This document shows, one piece after another, positions 1 to 9,105 of a stretch of 64,000 nt of DNA. The number at the start of each line of letters is the position of its first letter. The stretch's first letter is position 1. Source of the DNA: Anaerosporobacter mobilis DSM 15930 (GTDB lineage Bacteria; Bacillota; Clostridia; Lachnospirales; Lachnospiraceae); the NCBI RefSeq assembly GCF_900142955.1, contig NZ_FRCP01000016.1:62001-126000 (forward strand), given 5' to 3'. The notes beneath the pieces are model-generated. The model saw only the letters and a list, made by a program, of their open reading frames with translations. It was not told the origin of the DNA and did no database searches. The translations under genes were made by a program, and so were the position numbers.

Positions 1-11
1 AAGAAACATGG

Positions 12-65
12 TATAATGCATTTTAAGTATTGCTCTTAGGGAGAATCAGATAGAGCTAGATACTT
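12..65 (+). promoter_or_regulatory. thrC leader: -10 box and leader stem-loop
   Basis: A perfect TATAAT lies at 12-17; its -35 would fall before the window start. It is followed by an imperfect stem (AAGTAT and GCTCT at 25-36 pairing with AGAGC and ATACTT at 52-65). The untranslated leader before thrC would be about 130 nt. I looked for a T-box signature (TGGNACCGCG) and did not see one, so the stem may be incidental. Confidence 0.4.
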
Positions 66-153
66 CGTAACTACATAACTAAAATTAAGAACTACATGGA
101 ATTAAGATTCTGTATGTCTTACTATAAAATAATTAGAAAAGGAATGAGCGAAG

Positions 154-1644
154 ATGAATCTCTTATACAAAAGTACAAGAAGTGAAGATGTAACTGTAAC
201 AGCGTCACAGGCAATTTTAAAAGGTTTAGCAGACGATGGAGGATTGTTCGTACCAACATCTATACCTAAATTAACTATAGCACTTAGCGAGTTAGCAAAA
301 CTTAGCTATCAAGAAACTGCCTTTGAAGTAATGCGATTATTCCTGACTGATTTTACAGATGACGAATTAAAAAATTGTATTAATAAAGCGTATGACTCAA
401 AGTTCGATACCGAAGAAATTGCTCCATTAGTAAAAGCAGATGGTGCTTACTATCTTGAATTGTTCCATGGATCAACAATCGCATTCAAAGATATGGCATT
501 ATCCATCTTACCTCATCTATTAACTACTTCAGCAAGAAAGAATGAAGTGAAGAATGATATTGTAATCTTAACAGCCACATCAGGGGATACCGGTAAAGCT
601 GCCTTAGCAGGTTTTGCGGATGTAGAAGGAACTAAAATCATTGTATTCTATCCAAAAGATGGTGTAAGTCCAATTCAAGAAAAGCAAATGGTTACACAAA
701 AGGGTGACAATACATATGTTGTTGGAATCAAAGGAAACTTTGATGATGCCCAAAGTGGTGTAAAAGATATGTTTAATAATAAAGACCTTGCCAAAGCAAT
801 GGAGGAAGCGGGATATCAATTCTCTTCAGCAAACTCAATTAACATCGGACGTTTAGTACCACAAATCGTTTACTATGTATATGCCTATAGCCGTTTATTA
901 GCAAATGGCCAAATTTCAAACGGAGAAAAGATGAATGTAGTTGTACCTACGGGTAACTTTGGAAACATCTTAGCTGCTTACTATGCAAAGAACATGGGAT
1001 TACCAATTGGTAAATTAATCTGCGCTTCCAATGATAATAAAGTATTATATGATTTCTTTAAGACGGGAACCTATGATAGAAACAGAGATTTCATCTTAAC
1101 AACTTCACCATCAATGGACATCTTAATCTCAAGTAACTTAGAGAGATTAATCTATAGGATTGCTGGAGGCGATGCAACTAAGACAAAAGATCTTATGAAT
1201 GCATTATCAAGTGCTGGTATGTATGACATTACAGATGATATGAAGGCAGAACTTGCTGATTTCATCGGTGGTTATGCAGATGAAGCGAAAACTGCTTCTA
1301 CAATTCGTGATTTATATGAGAAGACTGGTTATGTAATTGATACACACACTGCAGTTGCAGCAGCTGTATATACAGATTATGTAGAAGCTACTAAAGATGA
1401 AACTAAGACAGTAATCGCATCAACAGCGAGTCCATATAAGTTCACAAGAAGTGTTATGGAAGCAATTGATGGAAAATACGCTTCCATGACAGACTTCGAA
1501 TTAGTAGATGAATTAAGCACAATCGCAAACGTGAAAGTTCCTCAAGCAATCGAAGATATTAGAAGCGCAGAAGTTCTTCATGATACAGTTTGTGATACGG
1601 AAAAGATGCAAGATACAGTAGAGACAATCTTGAAGATGAAATAG
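154..1644 (+). CDS. thrC: Threonine synthase
   Basis: A 496-residue PLP enzyme converting O-phospho-L-homoserine to L-threonine in the cytoplasm, the last step of threonine synthesis. The N-terminus (LLYKSTR, then GLADDGGLFVP) is typical of the long threonine synthase class. The PLP lysine is in STIAFKDMAL near residue 113, and a phosphate-binding ATSGDTGKAAL loop follows. Length matches the family. The start has AAGGA about 11 nt upstream and no competing start. The gene stands alone and ends at a strong terminator at 1737-1776. No other threonine pathway gene is in view. Confidence 0.96.
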   Translation: MNLLYKSTRSEDVTVTASQAILKGLADDGGLFVPTSIPKLTIALSELAKLSYQETAFEVMRLFLTDFTDDELKNCINKAYDSKFDTEEIAPLVKADGAYYLELFHGSTIAFKDMALSILPHLLTTSARKNEVKNDIVILTATSGDTGKAALAGFADVEGTKIIVFYPKDGVSPIQEKQMVTQKGDNTYVVGIKGNFDDAQSGVKDMFNNKDLAKAMEEAGYQFSSANSINIGRLVPQIVYYVYAYSRLLANGQISNGEKMNVVVPTGNFGNILAAYYAKNMGLPIGKLICASNDNKVLYDFFKTGTYDRNRDFILTTSPSMDILISSNLERLIYRIAGGDATKTKDLMNALSSAGMYDITDDMKAELADFIGGYADEAKTASTIRDLYEKTGYVIDTHTAVAAAVYTDYVEATKDETKTVIASTASPYKFTRSVMEAIDGKYASMTDFELVDELSTIANVKVPQAIEDIRSAEVLHDTVCDTEKMQDTVETILKMK

Positions 1645-1733
1645 ATCTAAAATGAAATGAATCTAAAATGAAATAAATCTAAAATAATTACAATAGATAA
1701 TAGTTATACTGGGTTTGCTATATTATATAGAAG

Positions 1734-1776
1734 AAAGTGATAAGACATATCTCGAGAGTATGTGTTATCACTTTTT
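1734..1776 (+). terminator. Intrinsic terminator of thrC
   Basis: A 13-bp stem (GTGATAAGACATA with TATGTGTTATCAC, one G-U pair) around a short loop is followed directly by TTTTT at 1772-1776. It lies about 90 nt after the thrC stop. Confidence 0.85.
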
Positions 1777-2380
1777 CTATTATAAAGATATAATGCTTTG
1801 AGATTAGTGAAAATGTATTATAAAAAATACATGGAAATAAATTAAATATTGTTTGTGTTTGAATTGTTACTAAAAATCCTGCAAAGTCAGATGTTTACAG
1901 TGATTGTATGGATATGTAAGGACTATTCTGGTAAGAATAAGGCAATTTATATACAGAAATAACCTAAAAATAATCCACTTATGACAAAAGCATGACATAA
2001 AATTGACACAAACAAAGTGCATTATATAAGCATGTTAAGGATACAGCAAATCACATCTCGAACATGAATGTTCATAAGTGTCCTTGACCCGAATGTAATC
2101 TTTACAAGAAACGAAGAAAAATGCTCCGAAAGTGCTTAGTTGTTACATTTTGGAACATCATACAGAATATGACAAGAAGTAAATTTATTGGAAAAATACT
2201 TGACCTTTGAATTGAATATTGTTATAATCATCTTGTTATTGGAAAGATTATATTTCATTGTGTTTTATAGATTGAGGGAACACTTACATATTCAAGTAGA
2301 TTAATGTTAATTGCACCAATTTCTGTAAAACATGCAAAATATAATACTCAGCCATATATATTTAAGGAGGAAGAAATAAT
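1777..2380 (+). promoter_or_regulatory. Long structured leader with two promoters before S-layer gene 1
   Basis: No gene is seen in these 600 bases. Two sigma-A-type promoters are readable: TTGACA (2003-2008) with a 16-nt spacer to TATAAG (2025-2030), and TTGACC (2200-2205) with a 17-nt spacer to TATAAT (2223-2228). Between them lie inverted repeats, GAACAT/ATGTTC near 2060-2073 and AATGTAA/TTACATT at 2092-2098 and 2143-2149. The ribosome site AAGGAGG is at 2364-2370. Leaders would be about 345 and 145 nt. Multiple promoters and long leaders are common for S-layer genes. Confidence 0.7.
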
Positions 2381-4861
2381 ATGAAGAAGAATTTCGTAAA
2401 GAAAACGCTTGCATCTACACTTGCATTAGCAATGGTAGCTACAGCAATGCCAGCAGCTTTCACAACTGCATCTGCAGCTAAAGCTCCTGCATTAAACAAA
2501 ACTTCAAAAACACTTTACATCAATGATAATGAAATCGGTAGCTCATTCGATTTCAACATCAGCAACAAAGTAGCTAAATCTACTTACAAATGGACTACAT
2601 CTAACAAAGCTGTTGCTACAGTAAACTCAAAAGGTTTAACTAAAGCAGCTACTAAGACTGGTAAAGCTACAATTTCTTGTAAAATCACTTTACCTACTAA
2701 GAAAACTAAAACTTTAAAAGCTACTGTAACAGTTAAAGAAAACGCTACTAAAGTTTGGGTTAAGAACGCTCCAGAAAAAGAAATCGGTATCGGCGAAAAA
2801 GCTTATGATTTTAATAGTGCATTCTCAACTGCTTCAGGTGCAAAAGCAACTGACTATAGAACTTGGGAAATCGATGCAGAAAGCAACACTGCTGGTGCAA
2901 CAATCGATGCTAAATCTGGTGTAGTTACTACTACTAAAGCTGGTGAATTCAAAGTTAGAGTAAGAGCTTACCAAAACAAAGCTAAATTAGCAGCTAACGA
3001 TACTGTAGATTCAGAATGGTTAACAGTTAAAGTAGTTTCTTCAGTAGTATCAGCTGTTCAAACAACAGCAACTAAACTTGCAGTAACATTTGATGATAAC
3101 ATGAAAGATAAAGTAAAAGCGTCTGACTTTGTTATTGAAAACACAACAAGTCATGTGAAACCAGCTATTAAAGATTTATCATTCTCTGAAGATGGAAAAG
3201 TAGTTGTCTTAGAAACTTATCAATCATTCGAAGATGGAAAAACATATTCAGTAACATATAATGGTACTGCTTATGATTTCACAACATCTATTGGTGATGT
3301 TGCAACTTTAGAAATTACTACAACTACTGCTGTAATTGATACTGATCAAGAAATCAAATTCGTATTAAAGAATGCTAATGGTGTAGATATTACTGACCTT
3401 AAAAAAGGTAATGTAACAATTGAAGAAGTTGAAAACAATAAAGGCTTCTATGATTCATCTAGTAATAAAGTTAGATTATGGGAAAAAGGTGCTGTAGCTA
3501 AATTCAAAGCAACTTACCATACTTACGATTACAATACTGATGGAACTGAAAAAGGTTCTGTAACTGTAGAGTTCTCAGTAGTTGGTGTTGAAGCTTCAAC
3601 TGTTACTTTCGGAACTATGAAATACACTATAACAGATAAAACTGGAGCTCCAAATTGGGATAAAGTAACTGATACTACTACAAAATTAGCAATTGGAGAT
3701 GGCGCTAAATATATTCACGTATATGCTAAGGGTTCTGATGACTCTACACTTTCAGGTGTTAAATTTGAATCAGGTAATTCAAACGTATTATTAGTAGGTG
3801 ATGATGGACTTTTAACAGGTGTTAAAGAAGGTGTTGCTCATGTTGTTGTTAAGAAAGACGACAAAATCATTGGTACATGTGCAGTTACTGTTTTAGCTGC
3901 TAGAAAAGCTACTACTGTTTCATTAGACGTTAACTCAATTACTGTTTCTAACTCAGATAAATTAGCTGCTGAAAAAGTTGCTATTACTTTAAAGGATCAA
4001 CATGGTGACAAGATGGCAGATGCTGCTTATGGTGATTTAACAGTAGAAAGTGTAAAATCTTCTAACCCACCTATGGTTTCAATCGATGGAAAAAATGTAG
4101 TAATTAACTCTGCTGATGTTGCAGATGGTACTTACCAATATAAGATTAAAATCGATAATAGTAAATTAACTGTTATTACTGTAGTTGTTAAGAAATATGA
4201 TCCTAATAAGGCAATCTCTTCTTACAAGCTACAATTATCGGCTCAAACAGTTGATACAGTAGTTACTGTAGATAGTAAAGACGATCAAAAAGTTGATATT
4301 AGTTTATCTGCTTACAACACTGATGGTGTTAAAGCTGATATGGCTACATTCAAGGTAGAGGTAACTAAGCCAGACGGTAAAGTAGATACAGCATTTACAG
4401 CAGACGGTGCTACTAGTTACTCATATACAGTACGCTCATTCGATACTACTGGTACAGCTAAGAAAGTTGCAACTGGTACTTATAAAGTAACTGCATCAGT
4501 TTATAATTCAAAAACACAAAAATATGAAGTTAAAGGATATCAATACTTCAAAGTTGAAGATACTCAAGTAGCTCCAACAGTTAAGTTAGATAAACAAAAC
4601 TCTGATATAACTACAGGTACAGATGTTGTTACTATAATCAATGCTGCATTCGTAATTAAAGATTCTAACGGAAAACAATATGGTAAAGATGCTGATACAT
4701 CAATTGTTGGAGTAAAAGTTGATGAATTAAAAGCTTCTGATTACTATGTAGTAAACGGCAAGACTGTTCATATTAAGAAAGTAATCGTAACAGAAGAAAT
4801 TGCAACTGGAGTATATGTAGACCATGTTGTAACAGTAGGTCAATCAGTTTATACTAAATAA
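2381..4861 (+). CDS. S-layer-like secreted protein with Ig-like domains (paralog 1)
   Basis: An 826-residue exported protein. The signal peptide runs from MKKNFVKK through a hydrophobic core to a likely cut after ASA near residue 32. Residues about 45-120 form a BIG2-type Ig-like domain (YKWTTSNKAVATVNSKG); a second BIG2-like stretch is near residues 465-505. There is no SLH, LPXTG or transmembrane anchor. The protein is rich in Lys, Thr, Val and Ala, and codon use is narrow (AAA, GCT, ACT, GTT), as expected for a very abundant product. The first 240 residues are nearly identical to the convergent paralog at 11262-13691; the rest diverges. Role as an S-layer subunit is inferred from composition, strong promoters and pairing. 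It could instead be another abundant wall protein. Confidence 0.75.
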   Translation: MKKNFVKKTLASTLALAMVATAMPAAFTTASAAKAPALNKTSKTLYINDNEIGSSFDFNISNKVAKSTYKWTTSNKAVATVNSKGLTKAATKTGKATISCKITLPTKKTKTLKATVTVKENATKVWVKNAPEKEIGIGEKAYDFNSAFSTASGAKATDYRTWEIDAESNTAGATIDAKSGVVTTTKAGEFKVRVRAYQNKAKLAANDTVDSEWLTVKVVSSVVSAVQTTATKLAVTFDDNMKDKVKASDFVIENTTSHVKPAIKDLSFSEDGKVVVLETYQSFEDGKTYSVTYNGTAYDFTTSIGDVATLEITTTTAVIDTDQEIKFVLKNANGVDITDLKKGNVTIEEVENNKGFYDSSSNKVRLWEKGAVAKFKATYHTYDYNTDGTEKGSVTVEFSVVGVEASTVTFGTMKYTITDKTGAPNWDKVTDTTTKLAIGDGAKYIHVYAKGSDDSTLSGVKFESGNSNVLLVGDDGLLTGVKEGVAHVVVKKDDKIIGTCAVTVLAARKATTVSLDVNSITVSNSDKLAAEKVAITLKDQHGDKMADAAYGDLTVESVKSSNPPMVSIDGKNVVINSADVADGTYQYKIKIDNSKLTVITVVVKKYDPNKAISSYKLQLSAQTVDTVVTVDSKDDQKVDISLSAYNTDGVKADMATFKVEVTKPDGKVDTAFTADGATSYSYTVRSFDTTGTAKKVATGTYKVTASVYNSKTQKYEVKGYQYFKVEDTQVAPTVKLDKQNSDITTGTDVVTIINAAFVIKDSNGKQYGKDADTSIVGVKVDELKASDYYVVNGKTVHIKKVIVTEEIATGVYVDHVVTVGQSVYTK
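2408..2498 (+). repeat. 91-bp inverted repeat, copy 1 (S-layer gene 1)
   Basis: These 91 bases, coding the signal peptide and mature N-terminus, are identical by eye to the reverse complement of 13574-13664. Similarity continues with scattered mismatches through the following 600 coding bases. The pair is in inverted orientation and encloses about 11 kb. Confidence 0.9.
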
Positions 4862-4894
4862 TTATTATTAATTAAATTTGACTGACAAATAATT

Positions 4895-4929
4895 AGGAAG
4901 GGGTAGATTACTACCTCTTCCTTTTTTTT
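4895..4929 (+). terminator. Terminator of S-layer gene 1
   Basis: A 12-bp stem (AGGAAGGGGTAG with CTACCTCTTCCT, one G-U) with an ATTA loop is followed by a run of eight T. A TATAAT at 4940-4945 just after it is a possible -10 for the next gene, without a clear -35. Confidence 0.9.
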
Positions 4930-4984
4930 GCATTTAGTGTATAATAGTAAAGTAAATTTACTATAAAATATAAGGAGATAATAT

Positions 4985-6784
4985 ATGCTATTCGAAAAAA
5001 AAGAAAGCTTATCGGAAAATACTAGTGATAAGAGAGGGACTCTTTATCCTACTTTATTTTTCTTATGCCTCTATCCTTTAATTGTGAGAAATCATAATTT
5101 TCTAACCAATTTGGATCAGTTTGCATGGTTTCCAGCATCAGAGCGGTCAAGTAGTGACTTATTTTTGTTTTATAAGTCTATTGCATTAATAATAGTCGCT
5201 GCTATTATGTGCGTCATAATAATTTACCAAGTTTATAAAAAAAAGGTTAAGCTAGAGAAAACCTCATTTTTATTTCCTCTTGGGGCCTATGCATTTTTTA
5301 TTATTTTATCAACACTATTTTCGAAAAATTATGGTTTTAGTTTAAAAGGTGCATACGGTTTATTTGAATCAGTTTGGATTTTACTCGGTTATCTTGTGAT
5401 ACTATATTATTCATATCTATTTGTACATAAGGAAGAAGCAATACAGTTTCTTATAAAGGGACTAATGGTTGGAATGGGAATAATGGCATTAATAGGTGTT
5501 TTTCAAACTTTTGGTATTGATTACCTTAATAATCCACTCATTAAGCTAATCACAACAGGAAGTTCTAATACAGAAATTGTTGGTAGCTTCGAAAAAAACA
5601 GGGTATCAACTACGCTATTTAATCCCAATTATGTAGGAGTTTACTCTTCATTACTATTTCCTATATCAGTAGGGTATATATGGATATCAAAAAGTAAACG
5701 AGGTAAAATACTATCCTTGCTTATAAGTTGTGGTTTAGTAGTAAGTACATTTGGTGCGCAGTCAAAAACAGGACTAGGGGTGCTGTTAGTATCAATTGTA
5801 ATAATGCTATTATTATTCAGAAAAAAAATAAAGAGATATTCAAAATGGCTTATAGTTAGTGTTATAGGTTTAATAATTATTTTCTTTATAATAAATGCCA
5901 CTCAAAACAATGCGTATCTAAATAGTATTAAAAATATTTTTTCAAATCAACCTCAAGAGATTAAGGTACAATCTATAGAGACTAACGAGGAATATGTAAA
6001 AGTTATTTATAAAAATGAGGAAATATATATAAAATGTGAACTTGATGAAGAAGGTAAGTTATTATGTATTTTTTTAGATTCGGCTGGAGTCCAACAGGAA
6101 GTAACCATAGATCAAGAAAGTATGAGATTTGCTTTAGCTGATCCACATCTAAACGATATTTCACTAGTTCCAATTAACATTGATGAAGATAATAATTTAG
6201 GTTTTCAATTATATCTAGGTAATCAAACATATAGTTTTAGAAGTAAAAACGATACTAATGGGTATGAATTCAAAACCGAATTTGATACCTTTGTTGAATG
6301 CAAACCATCTAAGGGTGCATTATTTAACAACCACACAACATTAGCAAGTGGTAGAGGTTATATATGGTCTCGTACATTACCGTTATTAAAAGATACTTTA
6401 ATATACGGATCTGGACCGGATACATTTATACTCAAATTTCCGCAAACCGATTATGCTGGGAAATACAGTAATGGATTTGGCAGTCAGTTTATTAGTAAGC
6501 CCCATAACATGTATTTACAGATTGCTGTACAAACGGGGGTTTTTTCGTTAATTTCTTTTTTAGCGATATATCTAATTTATTTCATTGAATCTCTTAGGTT
6601 ATTTGCTAAATGTAATTATAAAACTTATAGAGAAAAGATAGGTGTATTTATCTTTATTGGTACTGTTGGATATATGATATCAGGATTAATTAATGATTCA
6701 ACTATTACTGTAGCACCTGTATTTTGGACTTTATTAGGTATTGGTTTTGCATGTAATAATTTAATTAATAAACAAAATAGTTAA
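4985..6784 (+). CDS. O-antigen ligase-like membrane protein 1 (Wzy_C family)
   Basis: A 599-residue polytopic membrane protein with about 10-12 hydrophobic segments. The Wzy_C/WaaL-type signature is visible: NPNYVGVYSSLLFPI near residue 212, GAQSKTGLG near 258, then GRGYIWSRTLPLLKD near 457 with GSGPDTF and KPHNMYLQ after it. Family members join lipid-linked glycans to lipid A or proteins, or polymerise repeat units, outside the membrane. An inserted stretch of about 120 residues (about 328-450), hydrophilic and beta-rich, precedes GRGYIW and is shared with the two paralogs downstream. The ribosome site AAGGAGA is 6 nt before the ATG. Its position beside two S-layer genes suggests an S-layer glycan ligase; a polymerase role is the alternative. 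Confidence 0.8.
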   Translation: MLFEKKESLSENTSDKRGTLYPTLFFLCLYPLIVRNHNFLTNLDQFAWFPASERSSSDLFLFYKSIALIIVAAIMCVIIIYQVYKKKVKLEKTSFLFPLGAYAFFIILSTLFSKNYGFSLKGAYGLFESVWILLGYLVILYYSYLFVHKEEAIQFLIKGLMVGMGIMALIGVFQTFGIDYLNNPLIKLITTGSSNTEIVGSFEKNRVSTTLFNPNYVGVYSSLLFPISVGYIWISKSKRGKILSLLISCGLVVSTFGAQSKTGLGVLLVSIVIMLLLFRKKIKRYSKWLIVSVIGLIIIFFIINATQNNAYLNSIKNIFSNQPQEIKVQSIETNEEYVKVIYKNEEIYIKCELDEEGKLLCIFLDSAGVQQEVTIDQESMRFALADPHLNDISLVPINIDEDNNLGFQLYLGNQTYSFRSKNDTNGYEFKTEFDTFVECKPSKGALFNNHTTLASGRGYIWSRTLPLLKDTLIYGSGPDTFILKFPQTDYAGKYSNGFGSQFISKPHNMYLQIAVQTGVFSLISFLAIYLIYFIESLRLFAKCNYKTYREKIGVFIFIGTVGYMISGLINDSTITVAPVFWTLLGIGFACNNLINKQNS

Positions 6785-6807
6785 AAATTAAAAATGATTC
6801 TCCTAAT

Positions 6808-6864
6808 GGGGATGCCACACTATTACATACATAATTAACTAGTGTGATGTCCCCTACTTTTTTT
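6808..6864 (+). terminator. Terminator of ligase-like gene 1
   Basis: GGGGATGCCACACTA (6808-6822) pairs with TAGTGTGATGTCCCC (6840-6854) with two wobbles and one mismatch, followed by seven T (6858-6864). Confidence 0.8.
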
Positions 6865-6879
6865 GGAAAAGAACTTCTA

Positions 6880-6908
6880 TTGAATATTTCTTAGAAATTA
6901 AGTATAAT
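6880..6908 (+). promoter_or_regulatory. Promoter of ligase-like gene 2
   Basis: TTGAAT (6880-6885), a 17-nt spacer and TATAAT (6903-6908), placed directly after the preceding terminator. Confidence 0.75.
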
Positions 6909-6986
6909 ATCGTACTATATGGTTGCCATTGAAACCTAATATTACATTTACTATACAGTTTAATTAGAATGATAGGAGATTTAATT

Positions 6987-8855
6987 ATGACCAAAGATAA
7001 CATGTTTTCACCTGTTAAGAGAAAAACAAATAAGAAAGTACATAGGAATAATATTTTTTTGTTACCTTTAGCTATTGCAATTATTATCATACCTTTGTTG
7101 GTATATGAACATGTCTTTTTACCAACAATTGTTGAAAAACCCTGGTTTCCTAATGCTTCGCTAGCCAGTGATTACTTCTTGTTTTATAAAAGCATATTTC
7201 TAACTATAATTGGATTTTTATTACTTGCAATATTGTTGTATAGGATATTCGCTACAAAACAAAATCTGTATACTACTTTTCAAATGTGGTATATCCCACT
7301 ACTTCTTTATTCAACATTTATTATAATTAGTACGTTAGTTTCTTCTTATAAAGGTGTAAGTTTGAATGGCACATATGAACAATTTGAGACAGTCCTAGTG
7401 TTATTGACCTATTGTTTGTTGTTATACTATTCTTACTGCGTAGTTAGAAGTGAACAAGATGTACAGATAATAGTGCACTATTTGTTTATAGGTATTACTA
7501 TTATGACCGCTATTGGAGTGTTGCAATTATTAGGTTTGGACCCCTTTTCATCAAATTGGGGTAGATATTTAATTTCTGCTGATAAATCAAAAGAAGCTAT
7601 CGATGCTATGTCCTTTAATTTTGAAAAAAATCGTGTATATATGACCTTATTAAATCCTAATTATGTAGGAGTTTACGCATCACTTCTCTTTCCAATTACT
7701 ATGGGGTTAGCTATTTTGTTAAAAGGAACTAAGAAAAAAATTATTAGCGTAATATTGTCTTTTCTACTTGTAATTGCGGTATTTGGTTCTCAATCAAAGA
7801 CAGGTCTTATTACATTAATTGCTACGAGTATGGTGATAATGATATTTCTACGTAAAAAACTTTTTACAAACAAGAAAATCGCAACTATTTTAGGTACTTC
7901 ATTTGCTTTAATAGTCATTGGATTCTTTATCGTTAATTCTATGCAGAATAATGCTTATACTAATAGTCTGAAAAATGCTTTTACACAGAAGGAGCAGAGG
8001 TATGCTCTAGAAGAAATTGAGACAATGAATGATTATATCTTAATCAAATATAACGGAAAAACAGTTCATTTGCGTTGTGAATTAGACTCAGAAGGCAAGG
8101 TCGAATTTAGCGCAGTTGATGAGTCAGGCAATGATTATAAGGTTAAATATGATGATGCAACAATGACATTCACATTAGCTGATGATGCATTTAATTCAAT
8201 AAGCATTACTCCGTTATTCCTTAGTCAGGATGGAATTTTTGGTTGTGAGGTAGTAATTGATAATAATACTTGGTATTTCAAGAGTAAAACAGATACAGAT
8301 GGATATTTATACATGAATAAATATGGTAAATTTGATCAAATAAAAACAGCATCTTCAATGTTATTTGAGAATCATGAACAATTGTTTACTGGTAGAGGTT
8401 ATTTATGGTCACGAACATTACCGTTATTAAAAGATTATATATTTGTTGGTTCTGGTCCTAGTACTTTTGTATATGCTTTCCCACAGAATGATTATGTAGG
8501 AAAATATAATAATAATTTTGATTCTCAAGTTGTTACCAAACCACATAATCTTTATTTACAGATAGCTGTAGAGACTGGATTATTATCTTGTATAGCATTC
8601 ATTAGTTTGTGTGTAATGTATGTAGTTCAGACTATATTAACATTCCGAAAATCACGTTTGGAAACAATTGTAGATCAGATGGGCGTGCTGATTTGTATTG
8701 GTGTTGTTGGATACATGGTATCAGGCATTATCAATGACTCAAATGTAGGTGTTGCACCAATATTCTGGATTCTTCTCGGCGTAGGATTCGCATGTAATAA
8801 AATAATACGTACGGAACAATCTAGAAAGAAGAAAATTGAAGCCATGGATATCTAA
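6987..8855 (+). CDS. O-antigen ligase-like membrane protein 2 (Wzy_C family)
   Basis: A 622-residue paralog of the genes on both sides. It keeps LNPNYVGVYASLLFP, GSQSKTGL, the inserted hydrophilic domain of about 120 residues, GRGYLWSRTLPLLKD, GSGPSTF, KPHNLYLQIAVETG and a final hydrophobic pair. I start it at the ATG at 6987, which has AGGAG 8 nt upstream; an in-frame ATG at 6969 lacks a ribosome site and would add six residues. Similarity to paralog 1 extends over the full length, so tandem duplication is likely. Predicted role: membrane-embedded glycan ligase acting on the outer face. Confidence 0.8.
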   Translation: MTKDNMFSPVKRKTNKKVHRNNIFLLPLAIAIIIIPLLVYEHVFLPTIVEKPWFPNASLASDYFLFYKSIFLTIIGFLLLAILLYRIFATKQNLYTTFQMWYIPLLLYSTFIIISTLVSSYKGVSLNGTYEQFETVLVLLTYCLLLYYSYCVVRSEQDVQIIVHYLFIGITIMTAIGVLQLLGLDPFSSNWGRYLISADKSKEAIDAMSFNFEKNRVYMTLLNPNYVGVYASLLFPITMGLAILLKGTKKKIISVILSFLLVIAVFGSQSKTGLITLIATSMVIMIFLRKKLFTNKKIATILGTSFALIVIGFFIVNSMQNNAYTNSLKNAFTQKEQRYALEEIETMNDYILIKYNGKTVHLRCELDSEGKVEFSAVDESGNDYKVKYDDATMTFTLADDAFNSISITPLFLSQDGIFGCEVVIDNNTWYFKSKTDTDGYLYMNKYGKFDQIKTASSMLFENHEQLFTGRGYLWSRTLPLLKDYIFVGSGPSTFVYAFPQNDYVGKYNNNFDSQVVTKPHNLYLQIAVETGLLSCIAFISLCVMYVVQTILTFRKSRLETIVDQMGVLICIGVVGYMVSGIINDSNVGVAPIFWILLGVGFACNKIIRTEQSRKKKIEAMDI

Positions 8856-8880
8856 CAATACAAATAGCTATTAAAATAAA

Positions 8881-8989
8881 ACTTCTCATACAGTGAAGCT
8901 ATCGTCCGCATGATAAACAGTTTAAAGTAGTTTAAGCTATATAAATTGACTATCACGAGGGTAAGTAATCACATGTGTGGGAAGTTTTT
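8881..8989 (+). terminator. Possible terminator of ligase-like gene 2 (long loop)
   Basis: ACTTCTCATACA (8881-8892) pairs with TGTGTGGGAAGT (8974-8985) with two G-U pairs, followed by TTTTT. The loop is about 80 nt and may fold further. Confidence 0.5.
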
Positions 8990-9045
8990 GTTATGTCAAT
9001 CAAAAGATTACATTCCATCATTCTTGAATGATTTAGTATATATGC

Positions 9046-9074
9046 TTGTAATGGATTTATCAGGAAGTTATAAT
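9046..9074 (+). promoter_or_regulatory. Promoter of ligase-like gene 3
   Basis: TTGTAA (9046-9051), a 17-nt spacer, TATAAT (9069-9074), about 30 nt before the start codon. Confidence 0.7.
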
Positions 9075-9105
9075 ATACATATATTAACTCTTCAAGGAGA
9101 ATACT

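Noticed and set aside
1..153. Possible T-box or threonine attenuator before thrC
   Set aside because: A leader stem exists but no T-box core sequence or terminator/antiterminator pair can be recognised.
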